A stretch of 64,000 bases of DNA from Bradyrhizobium erythrophlei (GTDB lineage Bacteria > Pseudomonadota > Alphaproteobacteria > Rhizobiales > Xanthobacteraceae). The DNA lies in NCBI RefSeq assembly GCF_900142985.1, contig NZ_LT670849.1:5596501-5660500 (forward strand). Direction: 5' to 3'. Of this stretch, positions 17,548 through 25,670 are shown piece after piece (the first letter of the stretch is position 1; each line of letters begins with the position of its first letter). Made by a program: the position numbers and the translations under genes. The notes beneath the pieces are model-generated. The model did no database searches, was not told the origin of the DNA, and saw only the letters and a list, made by a program, of their open reading frames with translations.

Positions 17548-18678
17548 ATGAGTACCAGTGTAGTTGCGTGTTACGAATTCGCGGCACCCTCTCTTAAACG
17601 ACCAGCCCGCAAATTGACCCGGCAAGGTCTGTTCATTGCGACAGCAGTGATCAGCCTGGTGGCCGGGTGCGGCTGGACGGTCTACGCCAATATCTTTGCA
17701 GCGAGCCCGTATCCGGAGCTCGGCAGCTCCAATTACGATGCGCCGGTCGCACGCCGGTTTGCCAACATCAGCATTCGACCCGTGGCCCGGACGGAACCGC
17801 CGGTCCTCGTCACCGCGCCGGAAACCGTAGCGGCCGAACCGACCCTGTCTTTCCTAGAACGTTTCGCAGCCGCCTCGCCCGAAGGCGTCGCACCGGCGCC
17901 GGTGCCTGAAGAGGCAACCAGGATCGCGGTCGCGCCGAAGCCCGAGCCGCTCAAGCTTGCCGAAGCGCCCAAGATCAAGATGGAGCCCGCCAAGAGCTCC
18001 GACAAGAGCGCTGAGAAAAAGGACGCGAAGGTTCAGCTCGCCTCTGCTTCGCCGACGGCGCAAGCCGATGAGGCGCCGAAGAGCGGTTCGAAATTCCACG
18101 ACATGGCGCAACGTGCCAAGAACGCAATCCTTTCGCTCACGTCAGGTGATCGGCAATCGATGACCGAGAAGCTGTGGGGCAAGGAAGGTTCGCGCAATCC
18201 GGTCCTGGCCTATGCTTCCGCCGACGCCGGCAGCGTGACCGGCAGCATTACGCCGCGCGAACAGAATCCGATGCTTGGCGGTTCGCCGCCCTACGATCGC
18301 GATACCGCCGTCTACGACATCACCGCGCACATGGTGTATCTGCCCGACGGCACCAAGCTCGAGGCGCATTCCGGCCTCGGCTCCAGCCTTGACGATCCGC
18401 ATTCCTCGCGCATCCGCATGCGCGGCGTGACGCCGCCGCACATCTATACGCTCAAGCCCCGCGAAGCGCTGTTCCACGGTGTAGCGGCGCTGCGGCTGAC
18501 GCCGGTCGGCGGCGAGGAGGCGATCTACGGCCGTGAAGGTCTGCTGGCGCACACTTACATGCTCGGACCGAACGGCGATTCCAACGGCTGCGTGTCCTTC
18601 CGCGACTACAACGCCTTCCTGAACGCCTATCGCAACCAGGGTATCCGCAAGCTCGCAGTTCTCGCGCGGGTGGAGTGA
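17548..18678 (+). CDS. DUF2778 protein (YkuD-like L,D-transpeptidase fold)
   Basis: 376 residues. An N-terminal membrane anchor (GLFIATAVISLVAGCGWTVY, about 28-47) is followed by a long Pro/Ala/Lys-rich linker and a C-terminal DUF2778 domain. The catalytic block is HTYMLGPNGDSNGCVSFRDY near residues 334-353, with the Ser-x-Gly-Cys-Val pattern of L,D-transpeptidases. DUF2778 is related to the Tlde1 peptidoglycan-targeting fold, so action on peptidoglycan in the periplasm is likely. No type VI secretion genes are nearby, so a housekeeping role is as likely as an effector. Confidence 0.82.
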   Translation: MSTSVVACYEFAAPSLKRPARKLTRQGLFIATAVISLVAGCGWTVYANIFAASPYPELGSSNYDAPVARRFANISIRPVARTEPPVLVTAPETVAAEPTLSFLERFAAASPEGVAPAPVPEEATRIAVAPKPEPLKLAEAPKIKMEPAKSSDKSAEKKDAKVQLASASPTAQADEAPKSGSKFHDMAQRAKNAILSLTSGDRQSMTEKLWGKEGSRNPVLAYASADAGSVTGSITPREQNPMLGGSPPYDRDTAVYDITAHMVYLPDGTKLEAHSGLGSSLDDPHSSRIRMRGVTPPHIYTLKPREALFHGVAALRLTPVGGEEAIYGREGLLAHTYMLGPNGDSNGCVSFRDYNAFLNAYRNQGIRKLAVLARVE

Positions 18679-18679
18679 G

Positions 18680-18722
18680 CGGGCGCGGCGGGCCTGAAGT
18701 CTCTTTCGGCCCGCGCCGCGCC
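18680..18722 (+). terminator. GC-rich hairpin after the DUF2778 gene
   Basis: GGGCGCGGCGGGCC and GGCCCGCGCCGCGCC can pair around a loop just after the stop codon. There is no T-run, so it may act as a Rho-dependent or transcript-stabilising 3' structure rather than a classical terminator. Confidence 0.45.
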
Positions 18723-18738
18723 AAGATAGTCTCGCTCA

Positions 18739-19278
18739 ATGTCTTCTGATTTTCAGCCGACACTTGTCGGTCCCACCGTCACGGTCAGGCCGATTGCGCC
18801 ATCCGACTGGACGGAGCTTTATGCTGTTGGCTCCGACCCGAAGATCTGGGAAGTGCATCCAGCCTCACAGCGCTATACCGAGCCGGAATTTCGGGAATAC
18901 TTCGACGGCGCGGTGAGCTCGAAGATGGCCTTCGTGTTTGTCGATCGCGCCACTGTCCGGCTCATCGGGTCGAGCCGCTACTACGGTTATGAGCCGGAAA
19001 TCGGCGAGGTCGAGATCGGCTGGACGTTTCTCGCCCGCAGTCACTGGGGCGGCGCGACGAACCGCGAGGTGAAGCGCCTGATGCTCGACCACGCCTTCAC
19101 GTTCCTCGATACCGTGGTGTTCTGGGTCGGCCACGAGAATTGGCGCTCGCAAGGCGCGATGACCAAAATCGGCGGCGTCAAGCGCGAAGGCCTGTTCGTG
19201 CGTGAGCTCGCCGGCAGTCACCAGCATTATATTTTCGAGATCACCAAACGCCGCTATCAGGATGGCGGCGTGCGCTAG
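18739..19278 (+). CDS. GNAT-family N-acetyltransferase (RimJ/RimL type)
   Basis: 179 residues. VRPIAPSDWTELYAVGSDPK at the N-terminus and the block with IGSSRYYGYEPEIGEVEIGW, then SHWGGATNREVKRLMLDHAF, are typical of the RimJ/RimL branch, with the acetyl-CoA pyrophosphate loop near GGATNREVKR. The substrate is unknown. Its TAG stop codon is part of the terminal CTAG of repeat copy C. Confidence 0.85.
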   Translation: MSSDFQPTLVGPTVTVRPIAPSDWTELYAVGSDPKIWEVHPASQRYTEPEFREYFDGAVSSKMAFVFVDRATVRLIGSSRYYGYEPEIGEVEIGWTFLARSHWGGATNREVKRLMLDHAFTFLDTVVFWVGHENWRSQGAMTKIGGVKREGLFVRELAGSHQHYIFEITKRRYQDGGVR

Positions 19279-19441
19279 TGCGGTGAATTTGAAGTTCCTA
19301 TCAGTGTCGCGGCGAATTCGTCTTAGGAACTTCAAATTCAAAGCCGCACCAGAAACCATTATTTGCTAGAGCTCCTTTGATTCCGAGGTTCGCATCAGAA
19401 GCCGCCGCGATATCATGCGAACCTCGGAATCGGAGCTCTGG
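19275..19441. repeat. Double-hairpin dispersed repeat, copy C (divergent stems)
   Basis: A 167-bp element with the same layout as copies A and B. Hairpin 1 has 17-bp perfect arms (TGAATTTGAAGTTCCTA and its complement) inside CTAGTGCGG/CCGCACCAG. Hairpin 2 has outer arms CTAGAGCTCC/GGAGCTCTGG and perfect inner arms GATTCCGAGGTTCGCAT. The linker ATTATTTGCTAGAGCTCC matches the other copies. The stem sequences differ from A and B at about ten positions with matching changes on both arms. Confidence 0.88.
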
Positions 19442-19507
19442 TGACGTGAACCGGCGACGACAACGTCGAATCCGGCACAATGTCGCGAGCGCGGGGAAGA
19501 GGGATCA

Positions 19508-20716
19508 ATGTCCGCCGAAGAGAAGACCGTTCGATCGCCGTGGCTCACCGTATGGCTCAGCCCGCGCCGTACGATCGAACGCCTGGTCGCGGCGAGGCCG
19601 ACCTATTTCGTCTGGCTTTTGGCCATCCTGGGCACGTTTGCGAGCCTCTACAGCCAGAGTTCGGTCATCTACGGCGTCAGCTATCTTTTGAATTGGCAGC
19701 TCGTGCTGAGCATTCTGGTGTTTGGCGCGCTCGTCGGCATCATCTGGCTCTATCTCGCAGGCCTCATGCTGAGCTGGATCGGCCGCCTGCTTGGCGGGCA
19801 GGCGAGTGCCTCGCACATGCGCACCGTGTTTGCGTGGAGCACATTACCGACCATCCTCGGATTTGCCGTCATCGTGACGGTCGGCGCGGTCGCCGGCCGC
19901 GGCGGCGCGCTCGACAGTGTTCCGTTGCTCGTAGCGGTTTTTTCGCTGTGGTCGCTGGTCGTCTTCCTCTTGATGCTGGGGCGGGTCCAGGGCTTCGGTT
20001 TCTTTCGCACCATCCTGACCTATCTCCTCAACACGGTGCTTGGACTGGTGATCGCGTTCTTCATCCGCGGCTTCCTCTACCAGCCCTTCAACATCCCGTC
20101 GTCATCGATGCGACCGACGCTCGTTGTTGGCGATTATGTCTTTGTTTCGAAATTCACTTACGGCTACAGCCGTTATTCCTTCCCGTTTTCGGAGCGGCTG
20201 CCTTCGGGGCGGCTCTTTGCGGCACCGCCTGCGCCGGGCGACGTCGTCGTGTTTCGCGCTCCCAAAGACGCGGTCGACTATGTGAAGCGCGTCGTGGGAT
20301 TGCCTGGCGACCGGATTCAGATGAAGCAGGGCGCGCTTTTCATCAACGGCGCGGCGGTCAAGCGCGAGCAACTGGCCGATTCCGAAGCGCAGCAGGACGC
20401 CTGCGGCAGCGGGGCACAAGGTCGTGTCAAACGCTGGCGCGAGACGTTACCGAACGGCGCAAGCTACGAGACGCTCGATTGTGTCGACGACAGCCCCCTG
20501 GACAACACCGGTGTCTTCACCGTGCCGGGCGGAAGCTTCTTTGCGCTTGGCGACAACCGGGACAACTCGACGGACAGTCGCATCCTTTCGCAAGTGGGCT
20601 ACATTCCCTTTGAAAACCTGATCGGCCGCGTCAGCTTGATCTTCTTCTCGCGCACGGAAGACGAGAGCGCATCGCCGCATGTTCGCATCGAGCGGATCGG
20701 TGAAGTCGTGCGCTGA
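19508..20716 (+). CDS. lepB: Signal peptidase I fused to an N-terminal Yip1-like membrane domain
   Basis: 402 residues. Residues 1-165 form four or five membrane segments resembling the Yip1 domain (WLTVWLSPRRTIERLVAARP at the start). From about residue 180 the protein is signal peptidase I: NIPSSSMRPTL carries the catalytic Ser, VKRVVGLPGDRI the general-base Lys, and GDNRDNSTDSR box E. It would remove signal peptides at the periplasmic face. Bacterial LepB usually has only one or two anchor helices, so the extra domain is a true extension. It may be a second, specialised peptidase. Confidence 0.87.
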   Translation: MSAEEKTVRSPWLTVWLSPRRTIERLVAARPTYFVWLLAILGTFASLYSQSSVIYGVSYLLNWQLVLSILVFGALVGIIWLYLAGLMLSWIGRLLGGQASASHMRTVFAWSTLPTILGFAVIVTVGAVAGRGGALDSVPLLVAVFSLWSLVVFLLMLGRVQGFGFFRTILTYLLNTVLGLVIAFFIRGFLYQPFNIPSSSMRPTLVVGDYVFVSKFTYGYSRYSFPFSERLPSGRLFAAPPAPGDVVVFRAPKDAVDYVKRVVGLPGDRIQMKQGALFINGAAVKREQLADSEAQQDACGSGAQGRVKRWRETLPNGASYETLDCVDDSPLDNTGVFTVPGGSFFALGDNRDNSTDSRILSQVGYIPFENLIGRVSLIFFSRTEDESASPHVRIERIGEVVR

Positions 20717-20802
20717 CCGGCGGCCGCACGCGCAAACGTGCAGGGAACCGCGACACGCATCGCCGGTTATTTGTTTGCAGTCTCTCTCTGAAGGAGATCC
20801 GA

Positions 20803-21165
20803 ATGAAGCGCGTGTTGCTGCTGGTTTCCATGTTGCTGCCGTTGTCGGCCGCGCTCGCGGCTAACGGGCGGGTGCCGGAGTTGAACGTCAAGGCGATCTG
20901 CAAGACCAGAGACGTCGACGCCAAATTGTTCCGGTCGACCACCGGGCAGAGCGTCGATGAATGCGTGCATGACGAGGAGAACGCCAAACAGCAGCTCAAT
21001 TCGCTGTGGTCAACCACCGCAGCTCCGATCCGCAACCGCTGCGAAAGCGAGGGCCATTCGCTCGGCACCACGAGCTACCTCGATCTCGTCGTCTGTATCC
21101 AGATGGCCGAGGAGTTGAAGGACGACATCAAGCCGGTGCCGAAAAAGAAGGCCTCGAAGGAGTGA
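20803..21165 (+). CDS. Small secreted protein of unknown function
   Basis: 120 residues behind a strong AAGGAGA. A signal peptide (MKRVLLLVSMLLPLSAALAA) is followed by a mature part with four cysteines (AICKTRD, ECVHDEE, NRCESEG, VVCIQMAEEL) and a Lys-rich tail (KPVPKKKASKE). I do not recognise a named family. A small disulfide-bonded periplasmic protein is the most that can be said. Confidence 0.72.
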   Translation: MKRVLLLVSMLLPLSAALAANGRVPELNVKAICKTRDVDAKLFRSTTGQSVDECVHDEENAKQQLNSLWSTTAAPIRNRCESEGHSLGTTSYLDLVVCIQMAEELKDDIKPVPKKKASKE

Positions 21166-21299
21166 GGCGTCGCTGTCCGTCGCTCTCGGCCTATTACCTG
21201 GCATGTAATTGAGCCAATTCGGCCTGTGATTATTCTCCTGACTGTCAGCGCCAAAGCGCATCTGCCACCGACAGACACAGACAGAAACAGGAGAACACT

Positions 21300-21689
21300 A
21301 TGCAAGCCGTCTTTACCAAAAAGGAGCCGCCGAAGTGGCTTCTCGATATGTGGAAAGAGATCGACGACAAGACGTTCGGAAAAGGCTTTGACTGCTTCAC
21401 GGAAGATGCCGTCTGCAATCTTGGCGTCGCCGACTGGAAAGGCCGCGAAGCAATCCGCGCCAACCTCAAGGCGTTCATCGACACCGGGTTCACGGCGCTG
21501 CATCACGTCACCGAATACTGGGACGCGGGAACGCTGAAAGTGTTCCGCGGCACCGTTGACATGACGCCTGATGACCGATCGCGGCCAACGGTCCATCCGA
21601 CCATGATCCACTTCTTCTACATGGACGAGAAGGACAACACCAAGGTGCGTCGCTGGGTCGGCGCGGTTGGGCCGGTCGCCTTCGGTTGA
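21300..21689 (+). CDS. SnoaL/NTF2-like protein
   Basis: 129 residues behind AGGAGA. The sequence reads as a small cone-shaped SnoaL-like fold: WKEIDDKTFGKGFDCFTEDA, AVCNLGVADWKGREAIRANL, FIDTGFTALHHVTEYWDAG, and a C-terminal strand ending in GAVGPVAFG. Members are isomerases, cyclases or ligand-binding proteins and the substrate cannot be predicted here. It stands alone. Confidence 0.78.
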   Translation: MQAVFTKKEPPKWLLDMWKEIDDKTFGKGFDCFTEDAVCNLGVADWKGREAIRANLKAFIDTGFTALHHVTEYWDAGTLKVFRGTVDMTPDDRSRPTVHPTMIHFFYMDEKDNTKVRRWVGAVGPVAFG

Positions 21690-21837
21690 TCGCCGCTCGA
21701 TCGTTTAGCGATCAATGAATGCCGCGGGTTTCGGAAATCATCCTGATCCGCGGCATTTCCTTACGCAACGGTAGAGCAGGGACGCCTTCGAGCGCGTAAG
21801 ATATCGCGAAAGTCCGCCGATCAAGGGATCACCGACC

Positions 21838-22680
21838 ATGAAAGCGACAGCGAGTGATATCAGGACCGCCAGCCCCGCGGGCATCCTGCTGCGCCAATGG
21901 CGGGATGTGCGCGGCAAGACGCAGCTCGACCTGTCGTTCGATGCCGGCGTTTCGCAGAAGCACATCAGCTTTGTCGAAAGCGGCCGGAGCATCCCCAGCC
22001 GCCAGATGCTGCTCGATCTGGCCCAGGCGCTCGATGTGCCGCTACGGGAACGAAACGAACTGCTGGTCGCCGCTGGCTACGCGCCGGTCTATTCCGGTGA
22101 TGCGCTGGAAGCGCCGGTCATGAACAGCATCGCCAAGGCACTGCAACGCATGCTGCGCCAGCACGAGCCGTTTCCGGCGCTCGTCATCGACCGGCACTGG
22201 AACGTGGTGATGACCAATGAGGCCGCGCCCGCGCTGTTCAACTGCTTCGTCGATCTCGCGGCCTGGCCGCAGCCCCGCAATCTCCTGCACCTGATGTTCG
22301 ACCCAAGGGGTCTGCGCCCCTTCGTTGCCAACTGGCCGGAGACGGCAAGGGGACTGTTGGCGCGTGTCTATCGCGAGGCGCTTGGGCACGTCATCGACGA
22401 CAAGACGAAGGCGTTGCTTGCGGCGCTGTCGCAATATCCCGGCGTCAAGGCCGAATGGCGTGCGCCGTCGCCGGGCAGCGTGCTGCCGATGATCCCGCTT
22501 TCGCTTGTGAAAGGCGGCGTCACGTTGAACTACTTCTCGCTGATCACGACTGTCGGTACGCCGCAGACGGTCACGGCGGAGGAACTGCGGCTCGAATGCA
22601 TGTTCCCCGCCGACGACAAGACCGAAACCGAGCATGCGCGATTTTTAAAGGCGCACGCTGCGCGAGGGCCGGCGCATTGA
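21838..22680 (+). CDS. XRE-family regulator with MmyB-like C-terminal domain
   Basis: 280 residues. The N-terminal HTH_31/XRE domain (ILLRQWRDVRGKTQLDLSFD, then GVSQKHISFVESGRSIPSRQ) is followed by the MmyB-like ligand-binding domain (VIDRHWNVVMTNEAAPALF, NLLHLMFDPRGLRPFVANW, PMIPLSLVKGG). These regulators are thought to sense small hydrophobic ligands and often control short-chain oxidoreductases; none is adjacent here, so its target is unknown. Confidence 0.87.
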   Translation: MKATASDIRTASPAGILLRQWRDVRGKTQLDLSFDAGVSQKHISFVESGRSIPSRQMLLDLAQALDVPLRERNELLVAAGYAPVYSGDALEAPVMNSIAKALQRMLRQHEPFPALVIDRHWNVVMTNEAAPALFNCFVDLAAWPQPRNLLHLMFDPRGLRPFVANWPETARGLLARVYREALGHVIDDKTKALLAALSQYPGVKAEWRAPSPGSVLPMIPLSLVKGGVTLNYFSLITTVGTPQTVTAEELRLECMFPADDKTETEHARFLKAHAARGPAH

Positions 22681-22751
22681 CGAAATAGGCGAGCGGCCGA
22701 CGACCGCCTGGAATTCTTCTTTACGAATGTCAAACAGCCTCGGCGACTCTT

Positions 22752-22886
22752 CGCCGTCATTCCGGGATGCGCCGAAGGCGCGGGCCCGGAATCCATGGCG
22801 CCGCCAGAACGCGAGGAGGGATGGATTCTCAGGTGCGCAATGGCGCACCGTAGCTCGCGCTAATGCGCGCCCCGGAATGACGAGGT
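22752..22886. repeat. Palindromic dispersed repeat (ATTCCGGG family), copy 1
   Basis: CGTCATTCCGGGATGCGCCG opens the element and a complementary arm with CCCCGGAATGACG closes it, with internal CGGAATCCAT and GGATGGATTCTC segments that also pair. The same family occurs at 45345-45447. Such elements are common between genes in Bradyrhizobium-type genomes (family knowledge). Confidence 0.7.
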
Positions 22887-22934
22887 TAAACGACAGACAC
22901 GTCTCGGCATTCCCGCGGCGCAATCGCGCCCGAG

Positions 22935-23400
22935 GCGTTGAGATTGCCCTCAACAGAAGAGGGCGCAGGGAATGCCGGGTGTTCGCCACACCCGCAGCCT
23001 CGCACGCAATGAAAAAAGCGTACGAGTAATTCACCACAGGTGCGCCGAGACATCCCGGCATTCCCTGCGCGACGGTTTTAACGGCTTATCTCGTGCTCTC
23101 CCCGGTGATCGGGCTTTCTTGCCACCGTCCCCAGCGCAACGCGTGAGCGTTGTCGCCGCGTTGACCTCAGCGTCGAGAGGTCAGGACCACACGACTTCGC
23201 CGTCCGTCATCGTGCCGTTCGTCGTGCGGCACCATGAACGTCCATCGCATCCCGCACCTGGCAAATCGTGACGACCGCGAAGCGCCCCTCTCATCGGGCA
23301 CGGGACGGCGCGAAGTTCTAAAGATGATTTGCCCGACGGGCAGAGCGAAATATTTTTCGATCGAGGAGTGGACAGTAGAATCAGCGTTGATTGGGCTGGC
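22935..23400. repeat. Probable long dispersed non-coding repeat
   Basis: The stretch holds an inverted pair, GCAGGGAATGCCGGG (22964-22978) and CCCGGCATTCCCTGC further on (about 23056), and no credible reading frame. The text (ATTTGCCCGACGGGCAGAGC, then GAAATATTTTTCGATC) is familiar to me from many Bradyrhizobium, Nitrobacter and Rhodopseudomonas intergenic regions, but no second copy is in this window. The gap 22681-23459 contains nothing else recognisable. Confidence 0.5.
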
Positions 23401-23459
23401 GAAAATCGTTTTTTGCGCAATGCTTCGCGCCATCCCTCACCGAGTGAAAGAAGCAGCGA

Positions 23460-23747
23460 ATGTCAGCCTATGTGATCTTTGACGTCGAGATCAGCGATAT
23501 GGCGAAATATCAGGAGTTCATGGCAGGGGTGAAGCCTGCGCTGGAAAAAGCAGGCGCCAGATATCTGGTCCGCGGCGGCCAGCATAAGGTGCACGAAGGC
23601 GACTGGTCGCCGCGCCGGATCGTTCTGTTGGAATTTCCTTCGACCGAGGCATTTGAATCATTTTACCACGGCGATACCTATCGCAGCCTCAAGTCGATCC
23701 GCGATGCGTGCAGCTCCGCGCGACTGGTAAGTGTTGAAGGATTGTAG
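23460..23747 (+). CDS. DUF1330 family protein
   Basis: 95 residues. AYVIFDVEISDMAKYQEFM, GARYLVRGGQHKVHEGDW, RIVLLEFPSTEAFESFYHG and YRSLKSIRDACSSARLVSVE match the DUF1330 dimeric alpha/beta-barrel (ferredoxin-like) fold. The function is unknown. It follows the long non-coding repeat and has no obvious operon partner. Confidence 0.82.
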   Translation: MSAYVIFDVEISDMAKYQEFMAGVKPALEKAGARYLVRGGQHKVHEGDWSPRRIVLLEFPSTEAFESFYHGDTYRSLKSIRDACSSARLVSVEGL

Positions 23748-23767
23748 ATCGCCAATACTCGTCGGGA

Positions 23768-23926
23768 CTACTCTGGTTCCGCAAGCCCGTCGCGGAGCTG
23801 ATCGATCTTGCCCTCGAAGTCTGGCGTATCGTCATTCGCCGGTGACTTCAGCAAGGTCCGCAGCCGTTCGCCGATTTCGTCGCAAATGGCGCGGGTTTGC
23901 GTATCGTCGATCACGGGGCTGTCCAT
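23768..23926 (-). CDS. Small hypothetical acidic protein (52 aa)
   Basis: Reading from the ATG at 23926 gives 52 residues beginning MDSPVIDDTQTRAICDEIGE and ending KIDQLRDGLAEPE. Composition is acidic and helix-prone with normal codon choice, unlike the Arg-rich frames on the other strand. No good Shine-Dalgarno is visible and no family is recognised, so this is a tentative call. Confidence 0.4.
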   Translation of the reverse strand: MDSPVIDDTQTRAICDEIGERLRTLLKSPANDDTPDFEGKIDQLRDGLAEPE

Positions 23927-24171
23927 GGCCAAACCATCAGGCAATTGAACAAAACGAGACCGTTGCCTTTGGCTATCTGTGCGCGCGCTTTGAACAGCGG
24001 GTCACAAGGACCTTTGGCTATCCGCTACATGCGCCGTCATTCATAACGGCGGGCAACGGCCTCGCCAATAAAAAGTCCGGAGCCGGCTCTTTGGTTCCGG
24101 TCGAAACATGAAATCCGCCATTGCTACGCAGGCGTCGCCGTGCGCAACGCATAACAGCCTCATCTCACACG
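23927..24171. other. Intergenic, nothing recognised
   Basis: No convincing reading frame or structured element is visible between the small acidic ORF and the terminator of the SH3-domain gene. Confidence 0.4.
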
Positions 24172-24203
24172 AAAAAAGGACGCGGTTTGCACCGCGCCCT
24201 TTG
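24171..24203 (-). terminator. Intrinsic terminator of the SH3-domain gene
   Basis: Read on the minus strand, AAAGGGCGCGG pairs with CCGCGTCCTTT (one mismatch) and runs into TTTTTT, about 36 bp after the stop codon at 24240. Confidence 0.85.
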
Positions 24204-24239
24204 CTATTTGAGTGCAACTCTGCGGCCATGGCCCGTCGT

Positions 24240-25139
24240 TTAGTGTCCGTCGTGGCCGCGACCGCCGCCACCGGTCGGTCCGCCGCGCGGAGCGGCGTTG
24301 ATGTGCGGCGCGCCGCCGCTGGCACGCGGCATCGCAGGCGCCGCGCGCTGCATCGGGGCCTGCGCACGCGCATTCACCGGCGAACTGCGGCCGACCGTCG
24401 GTTGTGCGACATGCTGCATTGGGCGCGCGTTGGAAAAGCGCGGCGCTTCATGGGCTCTCACAGCAGGCGGCTGCATCCGCGCATTGGAACGGAAGGCGCC
24501 GTTCTCGCGACCCATACGCTCGCGGCCCGCGCGTGCCTGAACCGCAGCCTCGCGTCCACGTACCTCTCGGCCCTTGGCCTCTCTTGCGCCACGGAACTGA
24601 GCAGCGTTCCGCTCGCGCGTCGTTCGGTCTGTCACGCCGGCGCGCGGTCCGCGTCCCTCGTTGATCGCGGCGTTGCGCGTTGCCGCGCGGCCGATGCGGG
24701 CCGCCGAGCGGTCGATCGTCATCCGCCTCGCGAAGCGCTCATGGGATGTCCAGTAGCTGGTCCAGTAGGCCCGGCGATGATACCAGGGCCGTCCCGAATA
24801 GTAGCTCGACCAATACGAACTTAATACGAAGGGTACGACGGGCACGTCGATCTGATCGACATAATCGGGGAGATAGACATAACTGTTGCGGTAGAGGTAT
24901 TCGAGATATTGCGACGATACCCAGCCGCGGTCGTCGGACCAGCTGACATCGCACCAGGCGTTGCCGCTCAGACATCCGTGGATGTTGACACGGGCGCCGC
25001 CGGGAATGCGATCGACCAGCGGAAAGCCGGGGCCGGGACCGGCCCGCAAGCCCGCCGATTGGGTCATGATGCCGGGTGCTGCGAGCGCCACCGTCGGCAC
25101 GAGCAGCATGGCTGCCGTCAGGATTGCTTTTAGTTTCAT
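24240..25139 (-). CDS. Secreted SH3-domain protein with Arg/Ala/Gly-rich tail
   Basis: 299 residues. A signal peptide (MKLKAILTAAMLLVPTVALA) precedes a bacterial SH3 domain (SAGLRAGPGPGFPLVDRIPG, GCLSGNAWCDVSWSDDRGWV), then a Tyr/Ser/Trp-rich stretch (YWSSYYSGRPWYHRRAYWTS). From about residue 150 it is low-complexity and very rich in Arg, Ala and Gly, ending GGPTGGGGRGHDGH. SH3_3 domains usually bind cell-wall peptides, so a periplasmic wall-associated role is likely. The tail is probably disordered. Confidence 0.8.
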   Translation of the reverse strand: MKLKAILTAAMLLVPTVALAAPGIMTQSAGLRAGPGPGFPLVDRIPGGARVNIHGCLSGNAWCDVSWSDDRGWVSSQYLEYLYRNSYVYLPDYVDQIDVPVVPFVLSSYWSSYYSGRPWYHRRAYWTSYWTSHERFARRMTIDRSAARIGRAATRNAAINEGRGPRAGVTDRTTRERNAAQFRGAREAKGREVRGREAAVQARAGRERMGRENGAFRSNARMQPPAVRAHEAPRFSNARPMQHVAQPTVGRSSPVNARAQAPMQRAAPAMPRASGGAPHINAAPRGGPTGGGGRGHDGH

Positions 25140-25335
25140 GGCACGTTCCTCCTCTGACAGCCGAACGTTCGACGGGTGCTAGCGTTCCGGGCGAGATTGT
25201 CGCATGAGCGGAAATATCGGAACTCGCGCGGACGGTCGTTCATTCACCGTTCATGTGCATGCTCGATTTCCGCGAGAAGTACATGAAGGGCGCGCTCGGC
25301 ATCGCGGTGACAAGCGCGAATAATTGCCCGCACTA

Positions 25336-25513
25336 GAGCCTATTTGGTTTTGATTGAATCAAAACCGGGCTCTGGATTTCTGTTTGACGCGTTTTTCTTC
25401 ACGCGAACCGGTATCCACCCGTCTCCACCACGGCTTCGCCGGGCCACCAGCTCACTCGGCCGCCGAAGCTTTGGCGAAGGCGGCTTCGCTCGAAAACGCT
25501 CTAACCGTAGTGG
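25336..25513. repeat. Hairpin repeat interrupted by a second sequence
   Basis: AGAGCC with GGTTTTGATT, then G, then AATCAAAACC and GGGCTCT forms a strong hairpin at 25335-25376. The following GACGCGTTTTTCTTCACGCG would normally pair with GAAAACGCTC, which instead lies about 100 bp further on at 25493-25502. The material between (about 25420-25482) has its own complementary CTTCGCCG/CGGCCGCCGAAG segments and looks like a nested insertion. The gap 25140-25670 has no gene. Confidence 0.55.
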
Positions 25514-25545
25514 CAATGCTATCTCGGGAGCCGATGAATCGTTCA

Positions 25546-25579
25546 AAACAAAAACCCCGGCATCGCTGCCGGGGTTTTT
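25546..25579. terminator. Bidirectional terminator, copy 1 of a 33-bp direct repeat
   Basis: AAAACCCCGGC, an ATCGCT-type loop and GCCGGGGTTTTT form a perfect hairpin with A and T runs on each side, so it can work in both directions. It lies about 90 bp after the stop of the RibD-like gene. The same 33 bp (25546-25578) recurs exactly at 27191-27223 after groEL. Confidence 0.85.
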
Positions 25580-25670
25580 CGCCGTAGCGTCTGAGCGATA
25601 GCTTGGAAGACTTTCAACAGGCGAACACAGCGCCGCCGACGTTGGGGCGGGGGCGCTGAGGTCGAGACAG

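Noticed and set aside
16138..17625. 495-codon minus-strand frame opposite the GT-C gene
   Set aside because: Antisense shadow; the plus strand has clear membrane segments and the DE motif.
17548..18678. Type VI secretion effector of the Tlde1 type
   Set aside because: The DUF2778 domain fits, but no immunity, VgrG or Hcp gene is nearby and the protein has a membrane anchor, so an effector role is not supported.
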